A stretch of DNA of 64,000 nt from Gracilibacillus caseinilyticus (GCF_022919115.1 NZ_CP095072.1:4278001-4342000), one strand, 5' to 3'. Numbered from the stretch's first letter, positions 16,163-25,035 are shown. Numbers and translations: made by a program. The notes: generated from the letters alone by a model not told the origin.

Positions 16163-17083
16163 ATGAAATTTCGCAGACTCGGTAAAACAAATGTAAACGT
16201 ATCCGTTGTTGGGATTGGTACATGGCAGTATGGGGGTGAATGGGGAAAAAAATTTACACAGCTCGAAGTAGACCAGATTCTTCAGCAGGCAAAAATAGAA
16301 GGAATTAACTTAATTGATACCGCAGAATGTTATGGAGACCACCTATCAGAACAGTTTATCGGTGACTTCCTTAGCAGGGATAATCGTGAAGACTGGGTTA
16401 TCGCAACAAAATTCGGACACCATTTTCTCGGTAATTTTGAAAGGACTCGTCATTGGAGCGCTGACGAAGTCTTAACACAACTAGATGCCTCTTTGAAATC
16501 TTTAAAAACCGATTATATCGATGTTTATCAAGCTCACTCCTGCAGTAATGAAGAATTCCAGAACGATGATTTGTGGACAATGCTGGATAAACAAAAACAA
16601 GCAGGAAAAATAAGACATCTTGCTATTTCATTAAAAGACAATGACGATCCGTTTCAGACAGTGAAAGCAACTGAAGTTGGAGCGGAAGCTATTCAAGTAG
16701 TATATAACCGTCTTGATCGGGCTCCTGAAGAAGCGATTTATCCATCAGCGATCAAGCAAGATCTAGGAGTATTAGCAAGAGTTCCATTAGCAAGTGGCTA
16801 CTTATCAGGAAAATATAAACCAGGTGTTACTTTTGAAAGTACTGATGTCCGATCAAAGCACGATCGAAATCAGACTGAACGCGTGTTAAATATGGTGGAA
16901 GAAATTGCGCGCCATGAAGTTCCTGAAGGTGTTAATATGGCAAGCTGGGCACTTGCATGGTGCTTAAAGCATGATGCTGTGACCACCGTCATTCCTGGCT
17001 GTAAAAGCCCAGAACAAGTCATAGCCAATGCCAGAGCTGCAGATTTAGATATGGTTGCAAATGATCATCCTCAGTCCAAGTGA
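16163..17083 (+). CDS. Aldo/keto reductase
   Basis: A 306-residue NAD(P)H-dependent oxidoreductase with the (beta/alpha)8 aldo/keto reductase fold. The catalytic tetrad can be read: Asp and Tyr in NLIDTAECYGDHLSE, Lys in VIATKFGHH and His in DVYQAHS. The cofactor-binding C-terminal part contains VIPGCKSPEQVIANARA. It begins KFRRLGKTNVNVSVVGIGTWQYGG, typical of the general stress-type aldo/keto reductases of Bacillus (YhdN/IolS group). GAGGTG precedes the ATG. It diverges from the doxX pair. The substrate cannot be told; such enzymes act on a wide range of aldehydes and sugars. Confidence 0.88.
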   Translation: MKFRRLGKTNVNVSVVGIGTWQYGGEWGKKFTQLEVDQILQQAKIEGINLIDTAECYGDHLSEQFIGDFLSRDNREDWVIATKFGHHFLGNFERTRHWSADEVLTQLDASLKSLKTDYIDVYQAHSCSNEEFQNDDLWTMLDKQKQAGKIRHLAISLKDNDDPFQTVKATEVGAEAIQVVYNRLDRAPEEAIYPSAIKQDLGVLARVPLASGYLSGKYKPGVTFESTDVRSKHDRNQTERVLNMVEEIARHEVPEGVNMASWALAWCLKHDAVTTVIPGCKSPEQVIANARAADLDMVANDHPQSK

Positions 17084-17260
17084 TCTAATCGAGACTTGAA
17101 CATATCACAACTGTTTGTGCTAGAACATAAATAATCACGTTTTTAATCTCAATTGCCACTTTTTAAAATAATAAGGAGTGGAAGCTGCGAACTAATGAAA
17201 ATTTGGTAAGTCTTCCTGAACTTCTAATCGTTGATGAGTACATAATGAGGAGTGGATAGG

Positions 17261-17470
17261 GACTTGTCCCGGTTGGAGAACTCTATCGACCAATGTGTGC
17301 TCAAAATGAAGTAGGATTGTCCGATTGAAGAGTTCTATCGGACAATCTGCGCTTGAAATGGAGTGAGATTGTCCGATTGGAGATCTTTTTCGACCAATTC
17401 GCACTTGATTTGATGTGGCATGTCCGATTAGAACACTCCTTCGACAAATTATGTCCGTGAATTTGGTGAA
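17261..17470. repeat. Four degenerate 52-bp tandem repeats
   Basis: Units start at 17261, 17315, 17367 and 17419 (54, 52, 52 and 52 bp). Each has the core TTGTCCGATTG then about 10 nt then TTCGACAA or ATCGGACAA, so each unit is itself a small inverted repeat. No open frame with a binding site crosses them. They lie in the gene-free stretch 17084-17659, where I see nothing else except a weakly structured A/T-rich sequence. Confidence 0.7.
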
Positions 17471-17659
17471 AGGTGGCCATTTTGGAATCTTCCGGTATCG
17501 TTTAGCAAATTGTTTGTTAGCTTTTAAAAATTGACGAGATAACTCGCAGTTTATTTATACAGCACAAGAGAAAAAAACAAACGTAGCACGAATCTTCTAT
17601 ATTAAAAGTTCATATTATCATTGGCTTTTACAATGACCAACATAATTTTCTGCCAGACT

Positions 17660-17911
17660 TTACAGGATTAATGACACCATTGCGAAAACTAGTATGATGC
17701 CGGCGAGTATGAAAGGAACTACAATTGGTCGTATTTCATCTTCTGTTGTTGCTTGTTGCCATTTTACTCTAATGTTCTTCCAATCTAAGATGACAGTAAT
17801 GGTTATCACAACAAAAACCACATATGGGAATGTGGATGGAATATAATAAACAAATACGAAACCAATTAGGATAAGAACCGTCTGGATGAGACGATACCGT
17901 TTCTTATTCAC
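17660..17911 (-). CDS. Small multi-pass membrane protein of unknown function
   Basis: An 83-residue protein with three hydrophobic segments (LIQTVLILIGFVFVYYI, PYVVFVVITITVILDW and VVPFILAGIILVFAMVSLIL), separated by a basic loop (KNIRVKWQQA) that should face the cytoplasm. I do not recognise the family. The first codon is GTG at 17909-17911 with GGAGG six bases upstream, which supports translation. It lies downstream of, and codirectional with, the acidic membrane protein at 17963-18343 but is separated from it by a terminator-like hairpin. Confidence 0.6.
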   Translation of the reverse strand: MNKKRYRLIQTVLILIGFVFVYYIPSTFPYVVFVVITITVILDWKNIRVKWQQATTEDEIRPIVVPFILAGIILVFAMVSLIL

Positions 17912-17933
17912 ACCTTACCTCCTCTCTCTGTAT

Positions 17934-17967
17934 AATAAAAAAGCATAGAAAGTCTAGCTTTTTTATT
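17934..17967 (-). terminator. Terminator overlapping the end of the acidic membrane protein gene
   Basis: An 11-bp inverted repeat AATAAAAAAGC/GCTTTTTTATT with a T-run on both strands overlaps the last codons of the gene that ends at 17963. Confidence 0.6.
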
Positions 17968-18343
17968 TGTAGTTTCCGTAAACATCCTGGCGGACACTCT
18001 CATCTGTTGAATAAGAATTATTATTATAGCTATTCTCTTGTTCCATCTCTTCCTGATCAAGTTCCTCTTCTTCGGATGGCTCTTCCAACTCCAATTCTTC
18101 TTCTGATTCCTCTATACGGTCAGCATTCATTTCTGTAACAGAAATTTGTGAGGATGAGGAGATTAACTTCGTTTCATGAAGATGATAAGGGTACTCTTTA
18201 ATTGCATTTTGATTGAACACGGTCTTACCTTGATAATAACTTAGAACAAACCAGCCAATACCAATCAGCATCGTGATACTAACTGCTATGGTTATGTATA
18301 TCGCAAACGAATCATGAACTTTTCTCAGTATTCTCCCCTCCAC
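17963..18343 (-). CDS. Single-pass membrane protein with acidic tail, unknown function
   Basis: A protein of up to 126 residues with one membrane helix at about residues 13-36 (FAIYITIAVSITMLIGIGWFVLSYY). A Ser-rich stretch and a strongly acidic Glu-rich run (RIEESEEELELEEPSEEEELDQEEME) follow, then an Asn/Ser-rich end. I do not recognise it. The start is doubtful: the frame opens with a GTG at 18343, but the sequence GGAGGGGAG that could serve as the binding site lies inside its first codons. It is best placed for a CTG at 18328. The outside acidic tail might fit a salt-adapted organism, which is speculation. Confidence 0.5.
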   Translation of the reverse strand: MEGRILRKVHDSFAIYITIAVSITMLIGIGWFVLSYYQGKTVFNQNAIKEYPYHLHETKLISSSSQISVTEMNADRIEESEEELELEEPSEEEELDQEEMEQENSYNNNSYSTDESVRQDVYGNYK

Positions 18344-18474
18344 AACACACGATATTTATACTACCAAATTACCATTGCTAACTAAAAATGTAAATAGTAT
18401 AAGGTTATTTTCCTATCCTTTATCTTTTGTTCTGGTTATCTAGAATTAGCTATTGTGTTCTTTTCCGCCATAAG

Positions 18475-19364
18475 TTAATCATCAGCTTGTTCTAAGCAAA
18501 CTATGATATTTTTGTCTCGGTCACATTTTAATCTGGCGTTATCTAACTTAAGTTCAGCAACTTGAATGGATGACCTTTTGGACCGATAGCTCTTCTCTGT
18601 GTATCCTTTGTTTCCATCTGGATGTGTAAATTAAAGATATACGCTTTCTCCTTCACAACTTAAACATCCTCATGTCTTCTTTATTAGCATCCTCGATAAG
18701 AATTTTATTATATCGTCTCCATATTATTGCATCATCAGATTGATAGATACCTCATCCCATTCATCAACGATCAGCCAATAGTACTATTGCCATTCGAACA
18801 CATTTGATCCTTATGCGCGGAAAAACTGCTATTACGGACCAACAGTCGTCCATCTATACTGTCCGCAGCAAAGAGATGCTCCCGTTATATTCTTCTTTAT
18901 ACCACATTCGCCAATTGCCGTTCGGTAGCCGGTGTACAGCCGCATCAATCACAAAATTTGAGCTTAAGTGCAGTGTACTTTGATAGTTCCATTCTCATAA
19001 GTCCTTACTAGTATAATACAAAATAGACTGGTGGTGTCCCTCCCATTTGATTGGAATTCCGTCAATGTAACTGACATTCATATGATAAATACCTTCAGGG
19101 GCCCAAAAAGTGATTCGACCATTTTGCACATCTAATTCCGAAACTAGTACCTCGATATAATCAATCACAACCATCTGTCGAACTCACAATTCCTAAATCG
19201 GTACCATGGAACCCATGAGACGCCAACTCTTGGACTTGTTGTGCTTCTGTTTGTATATAGCATCCACCAGTTTTGTTCTAAGTGATTCCATATAATTGTC
19301 GGATCTGCAGCACAATCATAGATGGGATCACGAAAAAGTGGTGCTGGTACAACTTTTCTCTCAT
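18475..19364 (-). pseudogene. Decayed five-bladed beta-propeller glycosidase (GH43-like)
   Basis: An intact ribosome binding site (AAAGGAGG) and ATG at 19364 start a frame that shifts within about 10 codons. Continuing in other frames gives VVPAPLFRDPIYDCAADPTI, then NWWMLYTNRSTTSPRVGVSW, TFWAPEGIYHMNVSYIDGIP, SILYYTSKDL-stop-EWNYQ, VIDAAVHRLPNGNWRMWYKE and an ending SSIQVAELKLDNARLKCDRD. These blocks are in order and belong to a ~300-residue propeller glycosidase, with at least three frameshifts and two in-frame stops. It is downstream of the DUF993/Gfo-Idh operon on the same strand and may have supplied its substrate. The exact GH family is uncertain. Confidence 0.8.
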
Positions 19365-19392
19365 ACTACTAACCTCCTTTACATATAGAAAA

Positions 19393-19418
19393 AGTGTATC
19401 TTATTAGCAAGATACACT
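19393..19418 (-). terminator. Terminator of the Gfo/Idh-DUF993-isomerase operon
   Basis: A perfect 10-bp stem AGTGTATCTT/AAGATACACT with a 6-nt loop is followed by a T-run on the minus strand, 26 bp after the last stop codon. Confidence 0.85.
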
Positions 19419-19443
19419 CTTTCCATCCCATCCTCAACTTTAT

Positions 19444-20265
19444 CTATACATGCTTCGCGAAACTTTGTTTGACCTCTTTCAGTACATCATCCCCATCACG
19501 GTCCCATAAAGATTGGTTAATAATCTCCACCTCAATTGGACCATGATAACCTGCTGCTTCTACTGCTTTTCGCATTTTATTAATCTCGATCACGCCATCA
19601 CCCATCATAAAACGACCTTTGAACATATCATCCATTGGCACTTTCCAGTCTGATACGTGGAAGCCTAGAATTCTTCCTTTTGCTCTCTCAATTTCCGCAT
19701 AAAGATTCGGGTCCCACCAGACATGATAGACGTCAACTACAACACCGACTTCATCTGTTGCATATTTTTCAGCAATGGTAGTTGCCTGATCCATCGTATT
19801 AATGACCGATCTGTCTGCTGCAAACATTGGATGAAGCGGTTCGATCGCTAGCTTTACACCGTGTTCTTTAGCAAAGGGAACAAGCTGATCAATTCCTTCT
19901 GCCACTTGTTCTCTCGCTGTTAGAATATCTTTATCAGCACTTGGTCCACACACTAATACTAATGTGTCCGTTCCCAGCTCTGCAGCTTCTTCCACGGCAC
20001 GTTTATTGTCATCAATTCGTTCTGCACGTTCCTTAGCAGTAGCTGCTGGGAACATTCCGCCACGACAAATACTGGACACCTGCAAGCCAGCATCTTGTAT
20101 CATTTTTTTCGAATTCTCTAAACCTATTTCTGCAATTTTATGACGCCACACCGAAATCCATGGCACTTCATTTCTGACACAGCCCTGCACCGCTTCTTCT
20201 AACGTCCACTGCTCAGTCGTTATTTGATTGAGACTAAGACGACTCATTAATGATTGATCTGTCAT
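19444..20265 (-). CDS. Sugar phosphate isomerase/epimerase family TIM barrel
   Basis: A 273-residue AP-endonuclease-2-like TIM barrel. The metal ligands typical of this superfamily can be placed: Glu in LAIEPLHPMF, Asp in VVVDVYHVWWD, His in ILGFHVSDW and Glu in PIEVEIIN. Relatives include IolE (inosose dehydratase), hydroxypyruvate isomerase and 3-keto sugar epimerases or eliminases, so the reaction is open. Its ATG overlaps the stop of the DUF993 gene (ATGA), and GGAGGGG lies upstream, showing translational coupling. It is the last gene of a three-gene operon with Gfo/Idh and DUF993, so it likely acts on a keto-sugar made by the oxidoreductase. Confidence 0.85.
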   Translation of the reverse strand: MTDQSLMSRLSLNQITTEQWTLEEAVQGCVRNEVPWISVWRHKIAEIGLENSKKMIQDAGLQVSSICRGGMFPAATAKERAERIDDNKRAVEEAAELGTDTLVLVCGPSADKDILTAREQVAEGIDQLVPFAKEHGVKLAIEPLHPMFAADRSVINTMDQATTIAEKYATDEVGVVVDVYHVWWDPNLYAEIERAKGRILGFHVSDWKVPMDDMFKGRFMMGDGVIEINKMRKAVEAAGYHGPIEVEIINQSLWDRDGDDVLKEVKQSFAKHV

Positions 20266-21440
20266 CGAGACCCCTCCTGTTTCACACCTGCTAGTTCAAG
20301 AGCAAGACGCATTCTTTCCGCTGCCAAAGCTGGGTCACGTAACAGTCCCGCTTCATCTGCCATTACAAACAGATCAGATAAATGCACGATGGAACGAGCA
20401 CTTTCTTTTCCACCAATCATACGGAAGTGGTCCTGATGTCCATTTAGATAAGCCATAAAGACGACGCCTGTCTTATAGGAGAACGTCGGTGATTGGAAAA
20501 TATGTCGGGATAATGGCACTGTTTTTTCCAATAACTGATCATATTTCTGAATGTCGCCAGCGTCTAATGCATGCAATGCTGCCGCAGCAGCTGGAGCAAT
20601 TGCGTCAAAAATACCTAACAAGGCGTGACTGTATCCTTTTTCATCACCTTTAATCAATTCAGGATAATTAAAGTCATCACCTGTATACATTCGAACGCTA
20701 TCAGGTAGTAATCTTCGCATTTGTATTTCTTTTTGATCATCTAATAGTGAAATCTTGATACCATCCACTTTTGATTCATTATCACGGATAATCTGTAAGC
20801 AGACCTCCATTGCCTCATCTAAATCTTCATGTCCCCAATAGCCTTTCAGTGCGGGATCAAACATATCACCTAGCCAATGCAAAATGACAGGCTGTGATAC
20901 GTTTTGCAAGATTTTATTATAGACGCGTTGGTAATCCTCTGGTCCTTTTGCACAAGCAGCAAGTGCACGGCTCGCCATTAAAATAATTTTACCGCCTTCA
21001 CCTTCCACAAATGATACCTGTTCTTCATACGCTCTCTCGACATCTTCTAAGGTGACAGATGGAGAAGGTTCTAAATGATCCGTTCCAACACCACTAGCAA
21101 TATTGCCTCCTACAGCTTTCGCCTCTTTCGTAGAGCGGGAAATTAACTCTTTTGCTCCTTCCCAGCTCAGACCCATACCACGTTGCGCCGTATCCATTGC
21201 CTCTGCTACCGATAAACCAAGGGACCATAAATAGTGGCGGTATTCCATTGTTTTATCCCAATCAATTTGGGCATTTAACGTTGGATCTGCATCCGCCAAT
21301 GGATCAGCTACCACATGGGCAGCTGAAAATGCGGTTCTCTTTTCAAACGGTTTATCCTTCGGTATGTCAAAAGGTGTATAAGCACTTGCTTCATACGTAT
21401 ATAAGTTTCGATCTTTGTTTGGCAAAATTAACTTCGTCAT
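20262..21440 (-). CDS. DUF993 protein, class I aldolase-like (DapA/NanA-type barrel)
   Basis: A 392-residue protein of the DUF993 family, whose activity I do not know. The segment VDGIKISLLDDQKE (about residue 225) resembles the Schiff-base lysine motif of dihydrodipicolinate synthase and related pyruvate aldolases. VILHWLGDMFDPALKGYWG and VRMYTGDDFNYPEL also fit a barrel with an aldolase-like pocket. AAGGAGG precedes the ATG at 21440. It lies 12 bp after the Gfo/Idh gene and overlaps the isomerase start, so it is part of one pathway. By analogy with inositol degradation I infer a carbon-carbon cleavage step; this is not established. Confidence 0.8.
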   Translation of the reverse strand: MTKLILPNKDRNLYTYEASAYTPFDIPKDKPFEKRTAFSAAHVVADPLADADPTLNAQIDWDKTMEYRHYLWSLGLSVAEAMDTAQRGMGLSWEGAKELISRSTKEAKAVGGNIASGVGTDHLEPSPSVTLEDVERAYEEQVSFVEGEGGKIILMASRALAACAKGPEDYQRVYNKILQNVSQPVILHWLGDMFDPALKGYWGHEDLDEAMEVCLQIIRDNESKVDGIKISLLDDQKEIQMRRLLPDSVRMYTGDDFNYPELIKGDEKGYSHALLGIFDAIAPAAAAALHALDAGDIQKYDQLLEKTVPLSRHIFQSPTFSYKTGVVFMAYLNGHQDHFRMIGGKESARSIVHLSDLFVMADEAGLLRDPALAAERMRLALELAGVKQEGSR

Positions 21441-21452
21441 TGTTGTACCTCC

Positions 21453-22604
21453 TTACAATTTAATTTCCGGTACGTCTACCCAACGTCTTTCTTCCCATGA
21501 TTTCAAACCAAGATCAGACAGCTGTGTTCCTTTCGCCCCTTCTAATAAATCCCAAGGGAAAGGTTCGCCTGCAAACACATGCTTCAAGAACATTTCCCAC
21601 TGCACTTTAAAACCGTTATCGAAAACATCATTAGCCGGTACTTCCTGCCATTGATCCTGGAAGTCAAATGGATTATCAATATCTGGATTCCATGTTGGTT
21701 TCGGTGTGTTGACACGGTGCTGTACCTTACAATCACGCAGGCCTGCTACCGCACTTCCTTCTGTACCATCTACTTGAATCGTTAATAAGTCATCACGATT
21801 TACACGAACAGCCCATGAAGAGTTAGCTTGAACGATCACGCCATTATCCAATTCAAATGTACCATATGCTGCATCATCTGCAGTCGCGGTGTACGTTTCA
21901 CCATTTTCATCGACACGTTTCGGGATGTGTGTTGCTCCTAAACAGGAAACAGATTTTACATTTCCAAACAGGTTATCGATCACATAGCGCCAGTGCGCGA
22001 ACATATCCACAATGATACCGCCACCATCTTCTTTACGATAGTTCCAGGATGGACGCTGTGCTTCTTGCCAGTCCCCTTCAAATACCCAATAACCAAATTC
22101 CATTCGGACAGAAAGCATTTCTCCAAAGAATCCAGAATCAATTAAGCGTTTTAGTTTCAGAAGACCTGGTAAGAATAATTTATCCTGTACTACACCGTTT
22201 TTCACGCCAGCTTCTCTTGCTAATCTGGCTAATTCTACAGACCCTTCTAAATTAGTTGCAGTTGGCTTCTCACAATAAATATGTTTACCAGCAGCAATTG
22301 CTTGTTTAATAGATTCAGCTCTTCTTACAGTAGTTTGAGAATCAAAATAGATTTCGTTGTAATCGTCGGCTAATGCTGCTTCAAGATCAGTCGAATACCG
22401 TTCAATTCCATGCTCTTCTGCCAACGCTTTCAATTTCTTCTCATTTCGACCGACAAGAATCGGATCAGGCATCAATGTATCTTCATTTTTAAGCAGGACA
22501 CCGCCTTGCTCTCTAATCGCTTTAATAGAACGAATCAAGTGCTGGTTCGTTCCCATTCTTCCGGTAACCCCATTCATAATAATTCCAATTTTATGTTGTG
22601 CCAT
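21453..22604 (-). CDS. Gfo/Idh/MocA family oxidoreductase
   Basis: A 383-residue NAD(P)-dependent sugar dehydrogenase. The Rossmann start is IIMNGVTGRMGTNQHLIRSI, the family lysine motif is YCEKPTATNLEGS, and the catalytic Asp/His region is GGGIIVDMFAHWRYVID. Family members oxidise cyclic sugar alcohols or sugars, often at C3. It heads the operon that continues with DUF993 and the TIM-barrel isomerase. GAAAGGGG precedes the ATG at 22604, with a slightly long spacer. An AraC-type regulator lies upstream in the same direction but a terminator separates them, so the operon needs its own promoter near 22605-22650. Confidence 0.88.
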   Translation of the reverse strand: MAQHKIGIIMNGVTGRMGTNQHLIRSIKAIREQGGVLLKNEDTLMPDPILVGRNEKKLKALAEEHGIERYSTDLEAALADDYNEIYFDSQTTVRRAESIKQAIAAGKHIYCEKPTATNLEGSVELARLAREAGVKNGVVQDKLFLPGLLKLKRLIDSGFFGEMLSVRMEFGYWVFEGDWQEAQRPSWNYRKEDGGGIIVDMFAHWRYVIDNLFGNVKSVSCLGATHIPKRVDENGETYTATADDAAYGTFELDNGVIVQANSSWAVRVNRDDLLTIQVDGTEGSAVAGLRDCKVQHRVNTPKPTWNPDIDNPFDFQDQWQEVPANDVFDNGFKVQWEMFLKHVFAGEPFPWDLLEGAKGTQLSDLGLKSWEERRWVDVPEIKL

Positions 22605-22651
22605 TCCTTTTTGCCCCTTTCGATTGCTAAGTTACCCCTATCTTAGCGCAA

Positions 22652-22688
22652 TAAAAAAAATTCGTCTTATTAATCTAAGAACGAATTT
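22652..22688 (-). terminator. Terminator after the AraC-family gene
   Basis: On the minus strand AAATTCGT-TCTTA pairs with TAAG-ACGAATTT (one bulged base) and is followed by eight T. It lies between the AraC gene and the Gfo/Idh operon. Confidence 0.65.
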
Positions 22689-22725
22689 CTTAATTTCGGA
22701 AATGAATTATGTCGAAAAACAAAAA

Positions 22726-23559
22726 TTAGTCATTTGTCTCTGGCAATTGTTCCATATGACGTTGTTTCGTCCGATATTTATGTGGCGAGATATCGGTACT
22801 GTTTTTGAACGTTCGATAAAAAGTAGAAATCGATTCAAAGCCTACCTCGAAACAGATCGAGGCGATGTCTTTATCGGTCTCCGCCAGCATTTTTTTGGCC
22901 AGACCGATCCGGACTTCCGTTAAATACTGTATAGGGGTGATTTGATAGGTTTCTTTGAAAATAGTATTCATATGTCTAGTACTCATGCCTAGTCTCGCTG
23001 CCAAATCTTCGGCATGAATCCAGTCAAAATAATGGCTGTCAATATATTCTTTCAGCCGTTCGGAACGTAATGTATTAGCATCTGCTGTTTCAGAATGGTG
23101 TTCACCGCGTGCAATCAGCAGCAGCAAATGAGAGAGAAATGTAAGCAACGCCGTTTCTTGATGCAAGCTCGAATTAGCCTGTTCATACAGCATCGTTCTT
23201 AATAATTGACGGATCTCACTACTGTTAAATGGGTTTAACCCGATAAATTTCGACTCATGCAACGTTTTTTTGAACAAGTCACGATTATTGCGATTGATAA
23301 CACGCTCATCAAAAGCCAAAACAAGAACCGTTAATTTATGATCGGACATAATCGCGTGTGAGGTTAACGGCGTAATAAAACTTAAGTGATCTTGCTCGAA
23401 TTGAAATTCCTTCCCGTCTAGTATGACTTTTCCCGTTCCTTCGAGCGCATAAATCAACTGGTACACCTGATGATGATGCTCTTCAATTCTGTCTCCACCT
23501 GTATGCTTACTCTCGTATAACTGTATTCCGTATGGTTCCATTCTGACATCTTTTAACAT
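22726..23559 (-). CDS. AraC-family transcription regulator
   Basis: A 277-residue regulator with an N-terminal cupin-like sugar-sensing domain (HHHQVYQLIYALEGTGKVILDGKEF at about residues 27-51). Two C-terminal helix-turn-helix motifs follow: WIHAEDLAARLGMSTRHMNTIFKE and DIASICFEVGFESISTFYRTFKNS, with YLTEVRIGLAKKML between them. It lies between two Gfo/Idh transcription units: one codirectional downstream, one divergent at 23675. It is therefore the obvious candidate activator of the whole locus. GTGGAG lies ahead of the ATG at 23559. The inducer is unknown. Confidence 0.88.
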   Translation of the reverse strand: MLKDVRMEPYGIQLYESKHTGGDRIEEHHHQVYQLIYALEGTGKVILDGKEFQFEQDHLSFITPLTSHAIMSDHKLTVLVLAFDERVINRNNRDLFKKTLHESKFIGLNPFNSSEIRQLLRTMLYEQANSSLHQETALLTFLSHLLLLIARGEHHSETADANTLRSERLKEYIDSHYFDWIHAEDLAARLGMSTRHMNTIFKETYQITPIQYLTEVRIGLAKKMLAETDKDIASICFEVGFESISTFYRTFKNSTDISPHKYRTKQRHMEQLPETND

Positions 23560-23616
23560 GTAACCGCTCCACTTTTTTATAGAATTTAATTTGCTTTTAC
23601 TGCGAAAAAAAAGAAG

Positions 23617-23644
23617 TTGTGATATATTGCTATTATATTATAAA
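23617..23644 (+). promoter_or_regulatory. Possible promoter of the divergent Gfo/Idh gene
   Basis: TTGTGA (23617-23622) and TATAAA (23639-23644) with a 16-bp spacer, 30 bp before the start codon at 23675. Confidence 0.35.
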
Positions 23645-23674
23645 GTGTTGAATAGAAAAAGTGAGGAGAATCCA

Positions 23675-24862
23675 ATGATGAATCAAAAAATTTCTGTCGT
23701 ATTAGTTGGTATAGGGGGATATGGGAATGTATATTTACGCAACTTATTTAGCGGAGAATTTGAAAGCGCATTCGTTGCGGGTGTTGTCGATGTAAGTCCT
23801 GAGCGCTCCAATTACTATCAGGAAATTATCGATAAGAAAATACCAATCTATGATTCTTTGGAGCAATTCTATCAAGAGCATCAAGCAGACTTAGCTATCA
23901 TTTCTACTCCAATCCATTTACATAAACAGCAAGCTTGTTTAGCAATGGAAAAAGGCAGCCATGTTCTTTGTGAAAAACCAGCAACCGCAAATCCAGCACA
24001 TTTGCAAGAAATGATTGATACGAGAGACCGCACAGGCAAAAGAATGGCTATTGGCTTTAACTGGTCCTTCATTGAGTCCGTGCAAAATTTAAAACAAGCC
24101 ATTTTGGACGGGGACTTCGGTAAACCGTTACGTATGAAAAGTTTAGTATTATGGCCAAGAAATGCGGATTATTTTAACCGATCAAGCTGGGCGGGCAAAA
24201 AGTACAGTCCAGATGGAGAGATGATTTTTGACAGTGTGGCTAATAATGCAACCGCCCATTTCCTTCATCACCTCCTCTACTTAGCAGGTGATACCATCGA
24301 GACAAGCGCAGAGATCGAGCAATTATCAGCAGAGTTATATCGTGCTAATCCGATCGAAACATTCGATACATGTGCAGTCCATCTTTATACGAAAAATAAT
24401 GTGGAAATGATTTATTTAGCAACACATGCTGTCGAAGAAGAACATGAACCAAAATATCAAATGGAGTTTGAAAACGCGACGATTACGTATCATCCTGAAG
24501 AGAGTGACAACGAAATAATTGTAAAATGGCATGATGGCAGCGAAAAAATTTACCATGATGATCCTGAAAAGAAACATAATGCAAAACTGGGAGTTATGCT
24601 AGAAGCAATACAAAACGAGCAGCAAAGTATTTTATGTGGTCCAGAAGCAGCCCGCGCTCATGTTAACGCGATTTATGGCATGCATCAATCCGTGAAAGAC
24701 ATCCCTTCTTTCCCGAAAAATGTAATGGAGTATCACGAAGATCGCAAATTAACAACCGTCGAAAATTTAGATAGCATTCTAACCCAATGCTATAACCAAT
24801 TCTGCTTACCAAATGACCTTGGCGTGGAATGGAGTCAGACAGGTGAGATTATCAAATTTTAA
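23675..24862 (+). CDS. Gfo/Idh/MocA family oxidoreductase (second of the locus)
   Basis: A 395-residue NAD(P)-dependent oxidoreductase. It opens with the Rossmann motif VVLVGIGGYGNVYLRNLF and has the family Lys motif VLCEKPATANPAHLQ. The active-site region contains MIFDSVANNATAHFLHHLLYLAG. I chose the ATG at 23675 because GAGGAG lies six bases upstream; the frame is open from 23591 without a binding site. It is distinct from the Gfo/Idh at 21453, so it probably acts on a different intermediate or position of the same sugar. It diverges from the AraC gene, with both starts sharing about 115 bp of control region. Confidence 0.88.
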   Translation: MMNQKISVVLVGIGGYGNVYLRNLFSGEFESAFVAGVVDVSPERSNYYQEIIDKKIPIYDSLEQFYQEHQADLAIISTPIHLHKQQACLAMEKGSHVLCEKPATANPAHLQEMIDTRDRTGKRMAIGFNWSFIESVQNLKQAILDGDFGKPLRMKSLVLWPRNADYFNRSSWAGKKYSPDGEMIFDSVANNATAHFLHHLLYLAGDTIETSAEIEQLSAELYRANPIETFDTCAVHLYTKNNVEMIYLATHAVEEEHEPKYQMEFENATITYHPEESDNEIIVKWHDGSEKIYHDDPEKKHNAKLGVMLEAIQNEQQSILCGPEAARAHVNAIYGMHQSVKDIPSFPKNVMEYHEDRKLTTVENLDSILTQCYNQFCLPNDLGVEWSQTGEIIKF

Positions 24863-24874
24863 CTTGATTAAAGC

Positions 24875-24907
24875 GATCCGGAAAAGGACTATTTTTCCGG
24901 ATCTTTG
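24875..24907 (+). terminator. Terminator after the second Gfo/Idh gene
   Basis: An 11-bp perfect stem GATCCGGAAAA/TTTTCCGGATC is followed by a short T-run, 12 bp after the stop. Confidence 0.75.
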
Positions 24908-25035
24908 TATAAGCACTCATTTTGATACTTTTGTCAAAGAGCATTACTCCATTAATTCTCAATATCACTTTACGAAATATAAAGAAAGACTAAGCATAAA
25001 CCTGCCGTAACTAACTCAAGAAAATACAACTACCC

